From: Synechococcus sp. WH 5701
Lineage (GTDB): Bacteria > Cyanobacteriota > Cyanobacteriia > PCC-6307 > Cyanobiaceae
Reading direction: 5' to 3'
Length of the DNA stretch: 64,000 nt
Assembly (NCBI RefSeq): GCF_000153045.1
Contig: NZ_CH724159.1
Coordinates: 225,159-289,158 of the forward strand
Under the pieces are notes generated by a model. That model saw only the letters and a program-made list of their open reading frames with translations, did not search any database and had not been told where the DNA came from. The first letter of the stretch is position 1. The number at the start of each line of letters is the position of its first letter. Both the position numbers and the translations under genes were made by a program. This document shows positions 26,004 through 34,618 of the stretch, one piece after another.

Positions 26004-26162
26004 CTAGAGCACCTGACCGACCATCACGGCGGCGAGGGCAGAGAAGAGGGTGATCCCCAGGGCCGTGAGGGGGTTCTGTCCCTGGGCCACCGCGAAACTG
26101 GTGACGACGCCGGCTCCAAGACAGGCGACGACGATTTGAGTGGCGGCGGAGGGACGATCCAC
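26004..26162 (-). CDS. Small membrane protein, 52 residues
   Basis: A GTG-initiated frame reads DRPSAATQIVVACLGAGVV..., with two hydrophobic helices (about 9-26 and 33-51) separated by QGQNP. It lies 70 bases downstream of ycf46 on the same strand. The codon pattern (GTC, GCC, CTC) matches neighbouring genes, and I recall similar short proteins in picocyanobacteria, though not a family name. It is probably the last gene of the long minus-strand operon. The start is uncertain: no ATG is available. Confidence 0.6.
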   Translation of the reverse strand: MDRPSAATQIVVACLGAGVVTSFAVAQGQNPLTALGITLFSALAAVMVGQVL

Positions 26163-26232
26163 GCGGATGGCTACGACTGAGCGGAACCGTAGGGAGCGTT
26201 TCCGGGATCGCCAGGACGGATCCGGGGTTTTG

Positions 26233-27735
26233 TTACGGGGCGTCGGGGTTCGTTACAGGCCGCAACCAGGAAGCCGGCCGGGCCCGACCGGTGCTGGCCC
26301 ACTGCTTGAGGGCATCAAGCTGCTCCCTGGCCGTGCGCGAGAGGGGCACCAGGTCGCTGGCGGCGGCGATCAGATCCGCCTCGCCGAACTCCCGATGGGA
26401 CGCAAAGGCCAGGTGCATGGCCTCCACCACCGTCTGCTCCAGTTCGGCCCCCGAGAATCCGGCTGTGCGGTCCACCACCACATCCAGGGGAATGCGGTGG
26501 TCGGGGCGGCGGCGGCGCAGCTGCAGGTCGAGAATCGTGCGCCGCTCGGCGGCATCGGGCAGATCCAGCAGGAAGATCTCATCGAAGCGGCCCTTGCGCA
26601 TCAGCTCCGGTGGCAGGCTCTCCACCCCGTTGGCGGTGGCCACCACGAACACCGCCGAGCGCTTCTCCGCCATCCAGGTGAGCAGGCTGGCCAGCACCCG
26701 CTGGCTGGTGCCGCCATCGCTGCGGCTGTCGCCGCCGAAGCCCTTGTCGATCTCGTCGATCCAGAGCACGCAGGGGGCCATGGCTTCGGCGCGGCGGATC
26801 ATGTCGCGGGTGCGGGCCTCACTGGCGCCCACCAGGCCGGCGAACAGCCGCCCCACATCCAGGCGCAGCAGCGGCATGGCCCAGCTGTGGGCGATCGCCT
26901 TGGCGGTGAGGGATTTGCCGGTGCCCTGGGGGCCCACCAGCAGCACGCCTCGCGGCAGGGGCAGGCCATAGGCGGCGGCCTCGTCGCTGAAGGCCAGCCG
27001 CCGCTGCTCCAGCCAGTGCTTGAGCGCCTCCAGCCCGCCGATGTCGGCGGGGCTGGCCTCGGTGGGGCAGTACTCCAGCAGTTCGCTGCGGGCAATGGCC
27101 TGGCGCTTCTCCTCCAGCACCTCCGCCAGATCCGGTTCTCCCAGCTGGCCGCGCCGGGCCAGGGCCCGCGCCGCCACCTGACGGATGCGCTGTTCACTCA
27201 GGCCGCTGCAGCAGTGGGTGAGCTGCTCGAGCACCCCGGGGCTCAGGGGGTGGCCGCAGGCCTGGCCGATGCTCTCCAGCAGCGAGCGGATCTCACCAGC
27301 ATTGGGCAGGGGCAGGTCGAGGATGGTGAGACATTCCTCCAGCTCCCGAGGCACCTGCCATTCCGGGGCGGTGATCACCAGGGTGCGGGGTTTCTGGCGC
27401 AGGCTGGTGGACAGGTTGCGCAGCCGGCGGCCGATGCCCGGGTCGTCGCAGTAGCGGTGGAAATCGAGCAGCAGCAGGATCGCCGCCTGATCCGGGGGCA
27501 GGCTCTCGATCGCCTCCAGTGCTCCCATCGGATTGCGCGTGGCCTCGCCCTCGCGGTTCGGCAGACCCTGGAGCCCTTCGACGAAATCCCAACGCAACAG
27601 GGTGCGCTGGCCGAGGCGTTGAGCAGCACGCTGAAGAAGGGTGGCGATGCGCTCCTCCTCGGGGCTGCGGATCCAGAGGATCGGCGCACGGGCTCGGATC
27701 AACAGATCAAGCTGATCGGCCCACTCCTCGCTCAT
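26233..27735 (-). CDS. ycf46: Ycf46-type AAA+ ATPase
   Basis: The 500-residue protein has a degenerate N-terminal NTPase-like region (1-240) and a C-terminal AAA module with Walker A GPQGTGKS (about 275), Walker B VLWIDEIDKGFGG (about 333) and arginine fingers in MRKGRFDEIFLLDLP (about 390). Ycf46 is conserved in plastids and cyanobacteria and linked to carbon-concentration or photosynthesis regulation; the exact role is uncertain. ATG 27735 gives a four-base ATGA overlap with yceD; an ATG two codons earlier (27741) is possible. It is cytosolic, and no membrane segment is seen. Confidence 0.92.
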   Translation of the reverse strand: MSEEWADQLDLLIRARAPILWIRSPEEERIATLLQRAAQRLGQRTLLRWDFVEGLQGLPNREGEATRNPMGALEAIESLPPDQAAILLLLDFHRYCDDPGIGRRLRNLSTSLRQKPRTLVITAPEWQVPRELEECLTILDLPLPNAGEIRSLLESIGQACGHPLSPGVLEQLTHCCSGLSEQRIRQVAARALARRGQLGEPDLAEVLEEKRQAIARSELLEYCPTEASPADIGGLEALKHWLEQRRLAFSDEAAAYGLPLPRGVLLVGPQGTGKSLTAKAIAHSWAMPLLRLDVGRLFAGLVGASEARTRDMIRRAEAMAPCVLWIDEIDKGFGGDSRSDGGTSQRVLASLLTWMAEKRSAVFVVATANGVESLPPELMRKGRFDEIFLLDLPDAAERRTILDLQLRRRRPDHRIPLDVVVDRTAGFSGAELEQTVVEAMHLAFASHREFGEADLIAAASDLVPLSRTAREQLDALKQWASTGRARPASWLRPVTNPDAP

Positions 27736-28274
27736 CGCCACTGGCGCAGGGCCGACCAGCGTGGATCGATGGGGTCTCCCCCGTCGGTCGTGGAGGAGGA
27801 TTCCAGGCTGGCCTCAGGGTGCTCCAGCAGCGCCGGTCCTGGGCAGTCGGGGCCACAGCGGTTCTGCAGGGGAAGCTGCAGGCTGAGTTGCTCGAACAGC
27901 CAGCGGGCAGGATCGAAGTCGCCGCGCGGATCGAGGCTCTCGATCAGCTCGCAGTCAGCGAGGTCATCGCCCAGTTGATCGGCCTCTCCGAGCCAGAGGC
28001 GTTCCTCCCCCCGGAAGTGCAGGGCGTGGTTGTAGTCGCTCAGGCAGCAGTCGCAGCAGAGGGTGACGATGGTTTCGGCCTCCCCCTCCACTTCAAGCAC
28101 CGGCTCGGCGTGGCGGACACTCAACCAGCCCCGCACCGGGGTGAGGCTCTCGAGATCGTCCAGCTGCTGCTCGACAGCCCATAGCCGTGGTTCCTGGAGC
28201 AGGCGGAGCTCCTGCAGGGGCACGGGCCGCAGCAGGGATGGTTCAGGCAACGGCGAGGGACGCCGCGTCATCAC
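27732..28274 (-). CDS. yceD: YceD/DUF177 protein
   Basis: The 180-residue protein has two cysteine clusters, CCDCC near 74-78 and CGPDC near 140, probably a metal-binding pair, and an acidic C-terminal tail. DUF177 proteins act in 23S rRNA maturation or ribosome assembly in bacteria and plastids. It overlaps yidC and ycf46 by four bases each, so its translation is coupled to both. The two-base choice MM at the start (28274 or 28271) is open; 28274 matches the yidC overlap. Confidence 0.85.
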   Translation of the reverse strand: MMTRRPSPLPEPSLLRPVPLQELRLLQEPRLWAVEQQLDDLESLTPVRGWLSVRHAEPVLEVEGEAETIVTLCCDCCLSDYNHALHFRGEERLWLGEADQLGDDLADCELIESLDPRGDFDPARWLFEQLSLQLPLQNRCGPDCPGPALLEHPEASLESSSTTDGGDPIDPRWSALRQWR

Positions 28275-29407
28275 TTCTTGCCCTTGGGCTCGAAGGGCAA
28301 GCGCTCAGCCCCGCCGCTGCTGGCGGCCACCGCCACCGTCTGCTGGCTCAGTTGCTGATCGAGGATGTCCTGCAGGTTCTCAGGCAGGGCCTCCCGGCTG
28401 AGCAGAAAGGTCTGCAGGGCCTGGAAGATGTTGGCCACCACCATGTAGAGCAGCACCCCCGCGGGCAGGGGGAAGAACAGGAACATGCCGGTGATCATCA
28501 CCGGAGTGATCTTGTTGGCTGTCGATTGCTGCGGGTTCGGCGGCATGCCGGCCCCAGAGAGGATCTGGGAGATGAACAGGCTGGCGCCGAAGGCTCCCAC
28601 CAGGATGGCGATGTCCCAGTTGACCGCCCCGTCGGTGTAGAAGCCCACCTGGCCGAGGGCCTTGATGAACAGGAATCCGCTGCGGGCCGCCAGGCCAGGC
28701 ACGGTGGCTTCCACCGTGGCATCACCAGGGGCGATCGCCTCGATCAGCCCGGACTCACTCACCCGCACCACACCCTCGCCTTTGCTCACGCTCCAGGCCG
28801 GGGCGAACTTGGCGCCGTTCTCCACCCCTTCGAGGACGCTGCTGAAGGGCTGCCCGTCCTTGGTGTGCAGGTTGACCTGGGCTGAGTCGCCGATGCCGAG
28901 CTTGGTGCCGGCCTCGAGGCTGGCGACCACAGGCACATGGCTGGTTTCGGTGATGAAGATCGAGTGGCTGGCGCTGTTGAACGGTTTGATCTCCACAGCC
29001 GCGATCTGATCGGCCGGCAACACCTTGAGATTGAGGGTGTAGGGCACATCGGCGAAGGGTGAACCGCGCAGGGTGGCGAACAGGGCGAAGAGGATTGGCA
29101 TCTGCACCAGCAGCGGCAGACAGCCGGCCAGGGGGCTGCCGAACTCCTTCATCAGCTTGCCCAGTTCCTCCTGCTGTTTCTGGGGGTTGCTGGCGTAGCG
29201 GCTTTTGATCTCCGCCTGACGCTTCTGCATCACGGGCTGGGCGATGCGCATGCGCCGGGCACTGCGGATCGAGCCTGCACTCAGGGGGAAGAGGGCCAGC
29301 CGGATCACCACGGTGAGGGCGATGATCGCCAGCCCGTAACTCGGCACCAGCCCATAGAAGAAGTCGAGGATGGGCAGCAGCAGGTTGTCGGAGATGTAGC
29401 CGATCAC
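28271..29407 (-). CDS. yidC: YidC/Oxa1/Alb3 membrane protein insertase with an Ig-like insert
   Basis: The 378-residue insertase has helices near 15-42, 95-115, 260-285 and 297-330. The groove arginine is R36 in [12 protein letters not shown] periplasmic or lumenal insert of about 130 residues (125-255) lies between helices two and three. Within it the segment about 160-242 has the pattern of a bacterial Ig-like (Big_2) fold: [20 protein letters not shown]. It inserts proteins into cytoplasmic and thylakoid membranes. It lies downstream of the PH-domain gene with a 120-base gap, and its stop overlaps the yceD start. Confidence 0.93.
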   Translation of the reverse strand: MIGYISDNLLLPILDFFYGLVPSYGLAIIALTVVIRLALFPLSAGSIRSARRMRIAQPVMQKRQAEIKSRYASNPQKQQEELGKLMKEFGSPLAGCLPLLVQMPILFALFATLRGSPFADVPYTLNLKVLPADQIAAVEIKPFNSASHSIFITETSHVPVVASLEAGTKLGIGDSAQVNLHTKDGQPFSSVLEGVENGAKFAPAWSVSKGEGVVRVSESGLIEAIAPGDATVEATVPGLAARSGFLFIKALGQVGFYTDGAVNWDIAILVGAFGASLFISQILSGAGMPPNPQQSTANKITPVMITGMFLFFPLPAGVLLYMVVANIFQALQTFLLSREALPENLQDILDQQLSQQTVAVAASSGGAERLPFEPKGKK

Positions 29408-29527
29408 AGCGGGGAGGCGGCGGAAGGGTGAGGGTTTGGCACAGTGTGCCCGAGCAGCCGATCAGAGTGGCGCCGATGCGGGCAAATCCCGCCCGCAGGT
29501 CTCGGGTAGGAGGCCTGGGCCTGGGGT

Positions 29528-29956
29528 TCAGGCACTGGCAGCCTGGGGGTCGGCGAATCCTTTGGTGTCGGCTGGGACCTTGGCGCCGCCGCGACGGGCC
29601 ATCTGCTCGAGGATGTAGGCCTCGGTTTCGCGGAAGCGGGGCAGGGATCGCATCTCAAGTTTGGCCCCGTCGGTCAGCACCAGCACCATGTCGCCCCAGG
29701 CGCCGAAGCCGCGGGGCACCGAGCGCACCTCCCGCACCTGGCTGTAGACCACCTGAGTCCGGTCGCGGCCCAGCCAGCCACCGCTGACTGAAATCCGTCG
29801 GCTGGTGATGCGGAAGCGCAGCCAGAGGGCCCGCACGATCGCTCCGACGGCGAAGGGAATGCCGATCAGAGTGAGGCCGAAGAGCAGGTTGAACAGCAGA
29901 TCTCCGCGGGCCGGTCCCCCCTCGTAGAACGTGGTTTCGGTCACCTCAACGGTCAT
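29528..29956 (-). CDS. PH-domain (DUF304-type) membrane protein
   Basis: The 142-residue protein has two adjacent hydrophobic helices (about 18-48) and then a bacterial PH fold (RFRITSRRISVSGGWLGRDRTQV...). The ATG at 29956 overlaps the rnpA stop as ATGA, which settles the start; a longer upstream frame lies inside rnpA. This small gene is regularly found between rnpA and yidC in cyanobacteria. Function is unknown; association with the membrane insertase is suggested only by position. Confidence 0.8.
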   Translation of the reverse strand: MTVEVTETTFYEGGPARGDLLFNLLFGLTLIGIPFAVGAIVRALWLRFRITSRRISVSGGWLGRDRTQVVYSQVREVRSVPRGFGAWGDMVLVLTDGAKLEMRSLPRFRETEAYILEQMARRGGAKVPADTKGFADPQAASA

Positions 29957-30342
29957 GGACTCAGGCCTGCCTTGCGGAACAGCTCGGAACATTCTCCCAG
30001 CAAGGCCTCGTGACTGGCCTCGAGGCAGCCTGGCTTGAGGCTGAGCAGTAGCCATAGACCGTTGGAGTCAGCGGGCCAATGGCCGCACTGCTCGCACAGC
30101 CAGCCGTGCAGCAGCCGCCTGAGCCGATTGCGCCGTACCGACCGCTTGCTCACCTTGGTGCTCACCACCACGGCGCAGCGGCAACCTTGGAATGGCGCCT
30201 GACTCAGAGGGGGGCGCAGCAGTGAGGGCTCACCGACCACAGAGCGCAGCACGAGGTAGGTGCCATGGAAGCGGCGGCCCTTGCGATACAGGTGATCAAA
30301 GGCTTTGTCGCCCCGCAGGCGCAGATCCCTGGGCAGGGCCAT
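29953..30342 (-). CDS. rnpA: Ribonuclease P protein component
   Basis: The 129-residue basic protein carries the RNR box in KVSKRSVRRNRLRRLL (about 60-78). An N-terminal LRGDKAFDHLYRKGRRFHG substrate-cleft segment is near residue 9. It assists the catalytic RNA in cutting tRNA leaders. It follows rpmH after 25 bases, as in nearly all bacteria, and overlaps the PH-domain gene. Length is normal (110-130). Confidence 0.95.
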   Translation of the reverse strand: MALPRDLRLRGDKAFDHLYRKGRRFHGTYLVLRSVVGEPSLLRPPLSQAPFQGCRCAVVVSTKVSKRSVRRNRLRRLLHGWLCEQCGHWPADSNGLWLLLSLKPGCLEASHEALLGECSELFRKAGLSP

Positions 30343-30367
30343 GGGGCGAGAAGGCTCCCTTCAGGCC

Positions 30368-30505
30368 TCAGACGGCCAGGCGAGCACGGCCGCGGCGACG
30401 GCGGGTGCGAATCACGCGGCGGCCGGTGTGGGACCGCATCCGCACGCGGAACCCAGACACCCGTTTGCGCTTACGGCTCGTTCCTTCCAGGGTGCGCTTG
30501 GTCAT
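30368..30505 (-). CDS. rpmH: Ribosomal protein bL34
   Basis: The 45-residue highly basic protein reads [20 protein letters not shown], continues with [11 protein letters not shown] and ends [11 protein letters not shown]. All the family landmarks (TKRT, GFRxRM, GRxVIxxRRxKGR) are present. It is in the standard rpmH-rnpA-yidC order. ATG 30505 is the only sensible start. Confidence 0.97.
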   Translation of the reverse strand: MTKRTLEGTSRKRKRVSGFRVRMRSHTGRRVIRTRRRRGRARLAV

Positions 30506-30558
30506 GGTGCGTCTCGGCTTCTGGCCAGTTATCGATCAATCAACTTAACAGCCGGGGG

Positions 30559-31191
30559 TCAATCGATCCCCGGGTCGATCTGGATCAGCCAGCTGCCCAG
30601 GTAGCCGCCAAAGGGCACATCACCCGGAGCCTGGGCCAGGGCATTGAACTGGTACATGCCGATGTTGAACGGATTGAAGAGCGACATGTAAACGCCGATG
30701 GTGCCATCAACCGGTACGGGCCGCTCCGGGAAGATTTCGATCGACTTGCCGCTGGCATTCACTTCAATGACGGCAGGAATCGTTTCCTTGCAACGGGTGC
30801 GTGAGAGCATCCCGCCTTCTTGCATCACGCAGAGCTTGATGTCTTTCGGGTCGATCTTGGCGTCGAAGTTGTTGGGAACGTCAATCGTGAGCTTGAGCAT
30901 GGCCGTCTTGCGATCCTTCGGCCTGAGAATCAGGTAATACTCCGAGCGCTTCAACCGCGAGGTGTCGGTCATGAAGTAGTAGAGCCGGCGGTAGTCCTTG
31001 TTGTTATCCCAGCGAAACTCCAGCAGGCTGGGAGTGCCCTGGGCAAGGCTGACCGCCGGGGCGATGCCGGCGCCAGCGCCCGCCACCACGGCCCCCAGGC
31101 CCACCCCCACGGCAGCCATCAGCAGGCCGGCGCGGCTCGGCAAGGTGGCCGTCAGACGGCGCAGCCGTTGTTGCAGGGTCGGGAGGGTCAT
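30559..31191 (-). CDS. DUF2808 exported protein
   Basis: The 210-residue protein has an N-terminal hydrophobic signal (about 20-50, including LMAAVGVGLGAVVAGAG), then a mature domain with WDNNKDYRRLYYFM, YYLILRPKDRK, DVPNNFDAKIDPKDIKLC and PVDGTIGVYMSLFNPF. This pattern is that of DUF2808, common in cyanobacteria, of unknown function in the periplasm. Two cysteines (CVMQEGGMLSRTRC) may pair. It lies between aroH and rpmH. Confidence 0.85.
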   Translation of the reverse strand: MTLPTLQQRLRRLTATLPSRAGLLMAAVGVGLGAVVAGAGAGIAPAVSLAQGTPSLLEFRWDNNKDYRRLYYFMTDTSRLKRSEYYLILRPKDRKTAMLKLTIDVPNNFDAKIDPKDIKLCVMQEGGMLSRTRCKETIPAVIEVNASGKSIEIFPERPVPVDGTIGVYMSLFNPFNIGMYQFNALAQAPGDVPFGGYLGSWLIQIDPGID

Positions 31192-31259
31192 GGAGAGCGG
31201 ATGAGGGGCGGCCAGCGCAAGGCGGGCCCGGGTGTTCTCTGGATTCTCGGCCGGCGCCA

Positions 31260-31275
31260 GCGGGGCCAGCCCCGC
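31260..31275. other. GC-rich hairpin between aroH and DUF2808 genes
   Basis: GCGGGGCCAGCCCCGC is a perfect seven-base-pair stem with a two-base loop in the ~105-base gap. No T-run follows on either strand, so it is at best a processing or pausing site, not an obvious terminator. Confidence 0.3.
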
Positions 31276-31296
31276 GGGGGGGCAGCGGCGCAGCTG

Positions 31297-31677
31297 TCAG
31301 TTGTGACCGGATCTGTCCGGCCTCAGCCGGGCAGCCCCCCTCAGGTAGGGGTGGAGGGGTGGTCGGCCTGGCTCCATCCAGGCGTGGGCCAGCAGACGGA
31401 TGCAGCGGGGAAGGTCTCCGGCCACGGCCATCTGCTGACAGTCGAGCAGGGCGACCCCGTCCCAGCCGGGCTGCCGCCGGGCGACCGCTGCGGGGAAGCC
31501 GGCATCGAGATCGGCGGTGACCGAAAAGGTCACCGACAGCACCCATGCACCACTGAGCCCGTTGCCGTCGATCAGGCTGGCGAGCAGTTCGCTCACCGCC
31601 TCCTCAATGGCAGCTGCGGTGTTGGCCGTGGCGGTGGTGGCGCCCCGCAGCGCCCGCAGCTCCCGTTCCTCGCTCAT
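31297..31677 (-). CDS. aroH: Chorismate mutase, AroH type
   Basis: The 126-residue protein starts MSEERELRALRGATTATANT, with LRALRGATT carrying the active-site arginine of the AroH fold. SVTFSVTADLDAGFPAAVAR and the QMAVAGDLPRCIRLLAH arginine segment follow. It converts chorismate to prephenate for phenylalanine and tyrosine. The start is fixed by the ATGA overlap with sppA (31674-31677). Length matches B. subtilis AroH. Confidence 0.9.
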   Translation of the reverse strand: MSEERELRALRGATTATANTAAAIEEAVSELLASLIDGNGLSGAWVLSVTFSVTADLDAGFPAAVARRQPGWDGVALLDCQQMAVAGDLPRCIRLLAHAWMEPGRPPLHPYLRGAARLRPDRSGHN

Positions 31678-32486
31678 GGCCGCCAGAGCCACAGTGGTTG
31701 ACCGCACCAGGCCAGCTCCATGCTGAGAGCCTGCTGCAGACCTCCCAACAGGTTGAGGCCGGGGATCAGGCCCGCCAGCCGTTTCGGGGGCTTGCCGAAG
31801 ATCACCGGCTGGGTCTTCGTCTCATCCAGACCGGCCAGCCGTGCCGCCAGCCTGCGGGCATGCTCTTCGTCGCCGAGTTCGTCGATCAGCCCCAGGGCAA
31901 TGGCCTGGGCACCGCTGAACACCCGCCCGTCAGCGAATCCGCGCACCTCGCTCTCGTTCAGTCCGCGGCCCGTGGCCACCGCCTCGACGAACTGGCTGTA
32001 GCTCGAGTCGATCAGCCCCTGCAGCAGCGCCCGTTCATCAGCGGTCAGGGCCCGGTCCGGCGAGAGGATGTCCTTGTACAACCCGCTTTTGACGGTCTCG
32101 AAGCTGATGCCGATGCGTTCCAGCAGCTTCGAAATGTTGTTGCCGCGCAGGATCACGCCGATCGAGCCCGTGATCGTGCCGGGGTTGGCCACGATCTTCT
32201 CGGCAGCCACCCCCACATACACGCCTCCGGAGGCGGAGATGTTGCCGAAGCTGGCCACCACGCGGCAGCCCTTGCTGCGCAGGCGGCCGATGGCCGCATG
32301 GATCTCCTGGCTGTCGCCCACCGTGCCGCCGGGGCTGTCGATGCGCAGCAGCAGCGCCGGGAATTCCCTCTCCTCCACCTGGCGGAGAGCCTTGACCACC
32401 CGCTCCCGGGTCGGGCCTGAGATCGCCCCCTCGATCGCGATCCTCGCCATGCTCTTACGGGACTTGCGGCGCCAGGGCCAGGGCAT
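31674..32486 (-). CDS. sppA: Signal peptide peptidase SppA-type serine protease
   Basis: The 270-residue protein has the serine nucleophile in FGNISASGGVYVG and the lysine base in VKSGLYKDILSPDR, typical of the short SppA form. RIDSPGGTVGDSQEI near residue 45 is the family block. It has no clear transmembrane anchor, only a basic N-terminus (MPWPWRRKSRKSMARI). I prefer ATG 32486 over the longer frame from 32546, because cyanobacterial homologues begin near this WPWRR segment. It heads the long minus-strand operon and is divergent from the DMT transporter 53 bases away. Confidence 0.88.
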   Translation of the reverse strand: MPWPWRRKSRKSMARIAIEGAISGPTRERVVKALRQVEEREFPALLLRIDSPGGTVGDSQEIHAAIGRLRSKGCRVVASFGNISASGGVYVGVAAEKIVANPGTITGSIGVILRGNNISKLLERIGISFETVKSGLYKDILSPDRALTADERALLQGLIDSSYSQFVEAVATGRGLNESEVRGFADGRVFSGAQAIALGLIDELGDEEHARRLAARLAGLDETKTQPVIFGKPPKRLAGLIPGLNLLGGLQQALSMELAWCGQPLWLWRP

Positions 32487-32539
32487 GCGATGCAGATCGG
32501 ATTCGCTGGATCTTAAAAAGGTCACCGCCGACTGCTTCG

Positions 32540-33505
32540 ATGACACCTGCGCTGCGTTGGCTGTTGATGCTGCTGCCCTTCGCCCTCTGGGGCACGGCGA
32601 TGGCAGCGATGAAACCCCTGCTCGAAACGGCCGGCCCGCTCACGATCGCCTGGATGCGGCTGTTGCCCGCAGCCCTGGCGGTCCTGGTGGTGGCAAGGCT
32701 GCAGGGGCGACCCCTGAAGGTGGCCGCCTCCGATCGCCCCTGGCTGCTGGCCTTCGCCCTGGTGGACGGCACCCTGTTCCAGGGGCTGCTGGCCCGGGGG
32801 CTGGAGAGCACCGGTGCCGGTCTGGGCTCTGTCCTGATCGATTCCCAGCCCCTGCTGGTGGCCCTGCTGGCCCGCAGCCTCTTCGGTGAGGCCATCAATC
32901 CTGTGGGCTGGTCGGGTCTCCTGCTGGGCCTGGCCGGCATCGCCTGTCTGGGCCTGCCTGCGCCGCTGCTGAGGCACTGGTGGCTGGATGGACCGGAGGC
33001 CCTGGGGCTGCATCCCTGGAGCCATGGAGAGACCTGGATGCTGGGGGCGGCGGTGGCCATGGCGGTGGGCACCGTGCTCTGCCGATACGCCAGCCGCGCC
33101 AGTGATCCGGTGGCCGTCACCGGCTGGCACATGCTGATCGGCGGAGTGCCCCTGCTGATCGGTTCCGTGGGGGTAACCCGGCTGGATGCCGCCGCGCTGC
33201 CCTTCTGGCCGGCCTGGAGTCCCCTGGAGTGGGGGCTGATGGCCTATGCCAGCCTGCTGGGCAGCGCCCTGGCCTACGGGTTGTTCTTCTGGTTCGCCAG
33301 CCGCGGCGATCTCACCGGCTTCACCGCGCTGACCTTCCTGACCCCCGTGTTCGCCCTGCTCTGCGGCCTGTTGCTGCTGGAGGAACGGTTGCGGCCGCTG
33401 CAGTGGTTCGGCTCAGTGCTCGCGCTCGGTTCGGTGCTGCTGATCAACCAACGCCAGCGGCTCTGGCGCCCGGCTCTGCCCGAACCGCCGGGTTTGTCGC
33501 CATGA
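32540..33505 (+). CDS. DMT/EamA-family transporter
   Basis: The 321-residue protein has ten predicted helices in two EamA repeats (residues ~5-145 and ~165-310). LPFALWGTAMAAMKPLLE and TFLTPVFALLCGLLLLEE are family-typical. Members export amino acids, nucleotide precursors or other metabolites; no substrate can be named. The last four bases overlap the start of the glycosyltransferase, so the three plus-strand genes probably form an operon. Confidence 0.88.
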   Translation: MTPALRWLLMLLPFALWGTAMAAMKPLLETAGPLTIAWMRLLPAALAVLVVARLQGRPLKVAASDRPWLLAFALVDGTLFQGLLARGLESTGAGLGSVLIDSQPLLVALLARSLFGEAINPVGWSGLLLGLAGIACLGLPAPLLRHWWLDGPEALGLHPWSHGETWMLGAAVAMAVGTVLCRYASRASDPVAVTGWHMLIGGVPLLIGSVGVTRLDAAALPFWPAWSPLEWGLMAYASLLGSALAYGLFFWFASRGDLTGFTALTFLTPVFALLCGLLLLEERLRPLQWFGSVLALGSVLLINQRQRLWRPALPEPPGLSP

Positions 33506-34593
33506 CCCCCCCCTGGCGCCTGCTCGTGGTGAGCACGCCGGTCGGAACGCTTGGCTCCGGTGGCGGCGGCGGCGTGGAGCTCACCCTCGAGAGCCTGGTG
33601 GCCGGACTGCTTGGCCGCGGCCACCAGCTCACGGTGTTGGCTGCCGACGGGTCGCGGCTCTCCAGCGGCTGCCTGGCTGCCCGGCTCTGGACGGCGGCCG
33701 GCGTCGATCAGCCCAGCTGGCAGCACCAGCGCCGTGATGCCCCCGTTCAGATTCCCGCTGCCGGGCTGCTGCCGGCCCTCTGGCAGCAGGTTCAGGCCCG
33801 CCATGCGGAGTTCGATGCGGTGCTGAACCTGGCCTACGACTGGCTGCCCTTCTGGCTCACCCCCTGGCTGCCCACCCCGCTGTTTCACCTGGTGAGCATG
33901 GGCTCGGTGGCGACGGTGATGGATGAGGTGATCGAGGCGGTGGCCCGGAGCGACCAGCGCCGGCTGGCGTTTCACACCAGAGCCCAGGCCAGCGATTTCC
34001 GCCTGCCCGCCCCGCCGCTGGTGGTGGGCAATGGCTTCGACCTGTCGGCTTACAGCTTCCGCGAGCGCCCGGATCCAGAGCCACTCCTGGGCTGGGCCGG
34101 GCGCATTGCCCCGGAGAAGGGGTTGGAGGACGCCGCGGCGGTGGCGGCCAGCCTGGGTGAGCGGCTGCTGGTCTGGGGGGTGCGTGAAGACCCGGCCTAC
34201 GCCGCCGCTGTGGAGGCTTCGGTGCCCCCCGGCACCATCGACTGGCGAGGCTTCCTGCCCACCCCTGCGCTGCAGCGGGAACTGGGCCGCTGCCGGCTGC
34301 TGCTGAACACGCCCAAGTGGAATGAGGCCTACGGCAACGTGGTGGTCGAGGCGATGGCCTGCGGCGTGCCCGTGGTGGCCTACGCCCGTGGCGGCCCCGG
34401 GGAGCTGATCGTGCCGGGGGGCACCGGGCTGCTGGTGCCCCCCGACGACGTGGCTGCCCTGACCCTGGCGGCTCGTGCTGCTGCGGGGCTGGAGCGCTCC
34501 TCCTGCCGCCGCTGGGTGGAGCGCCACGCCTCCAGGGAGGCCTTCGCCGAGCGGATCGAGACCTGGATCCAGGTGGGTCTGCGCCCGGCCTAA
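33502..34593 (+). CDS. GT4-family glycosyltransferase
   Basis: The 363-residue protein has the GT-B fold. VELTLESLVAGLLGRGHQ near residue 30 belongs to the N-terminal domain, and GWAGRIAPEKGLEDA near 197 and NEAYGNVVVEAMACGVPVV with ARGGPGELI near 275-300 form the nucleotide-sugar site with EX7E glutamates. It is soluble or peripheral. The ATG at 33502 overlaps the transporter stop. The acceptor is unknown; the next gene is a lipid-linked sugar transferase, so envelope glycan work is plausible. Confidence 0.88.
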   Translation: MTPPWRLLVVSTPVGTLGSGGGGGVELTLESLVAGLLGRGHQLTVLAADGSRLSSGCLAARLWTAAGVDQPSWQHQRRDAPVQIPAAGLLPALWQQVQARHAEFDAVLNLAYDWLPFWLTPWLPTPLFHLVSMGSVATVMDEVIEAVARSDQRRLAFHTRAQASDFRLPAPPLVVGNGFDLSAYSFRERPDPEPLLGWAGRIAPEKGLEDAAAVAASLGERLLVWGVREDPAYAAAVEASVPPGTIDWRGFLPTPALQRELGRCRLLLNTPKWNEAYGNVVVEAMACGVPVVAYARGGPGELIVPGGTGLLVPPDDVAALTLAARAAAGLERSSCRRWVERHASREAFAERIETWIQVGLRPA

Positions 34594-34618
34594 GTTCGCA
34601 GCGACTCAGGCGCCACCC

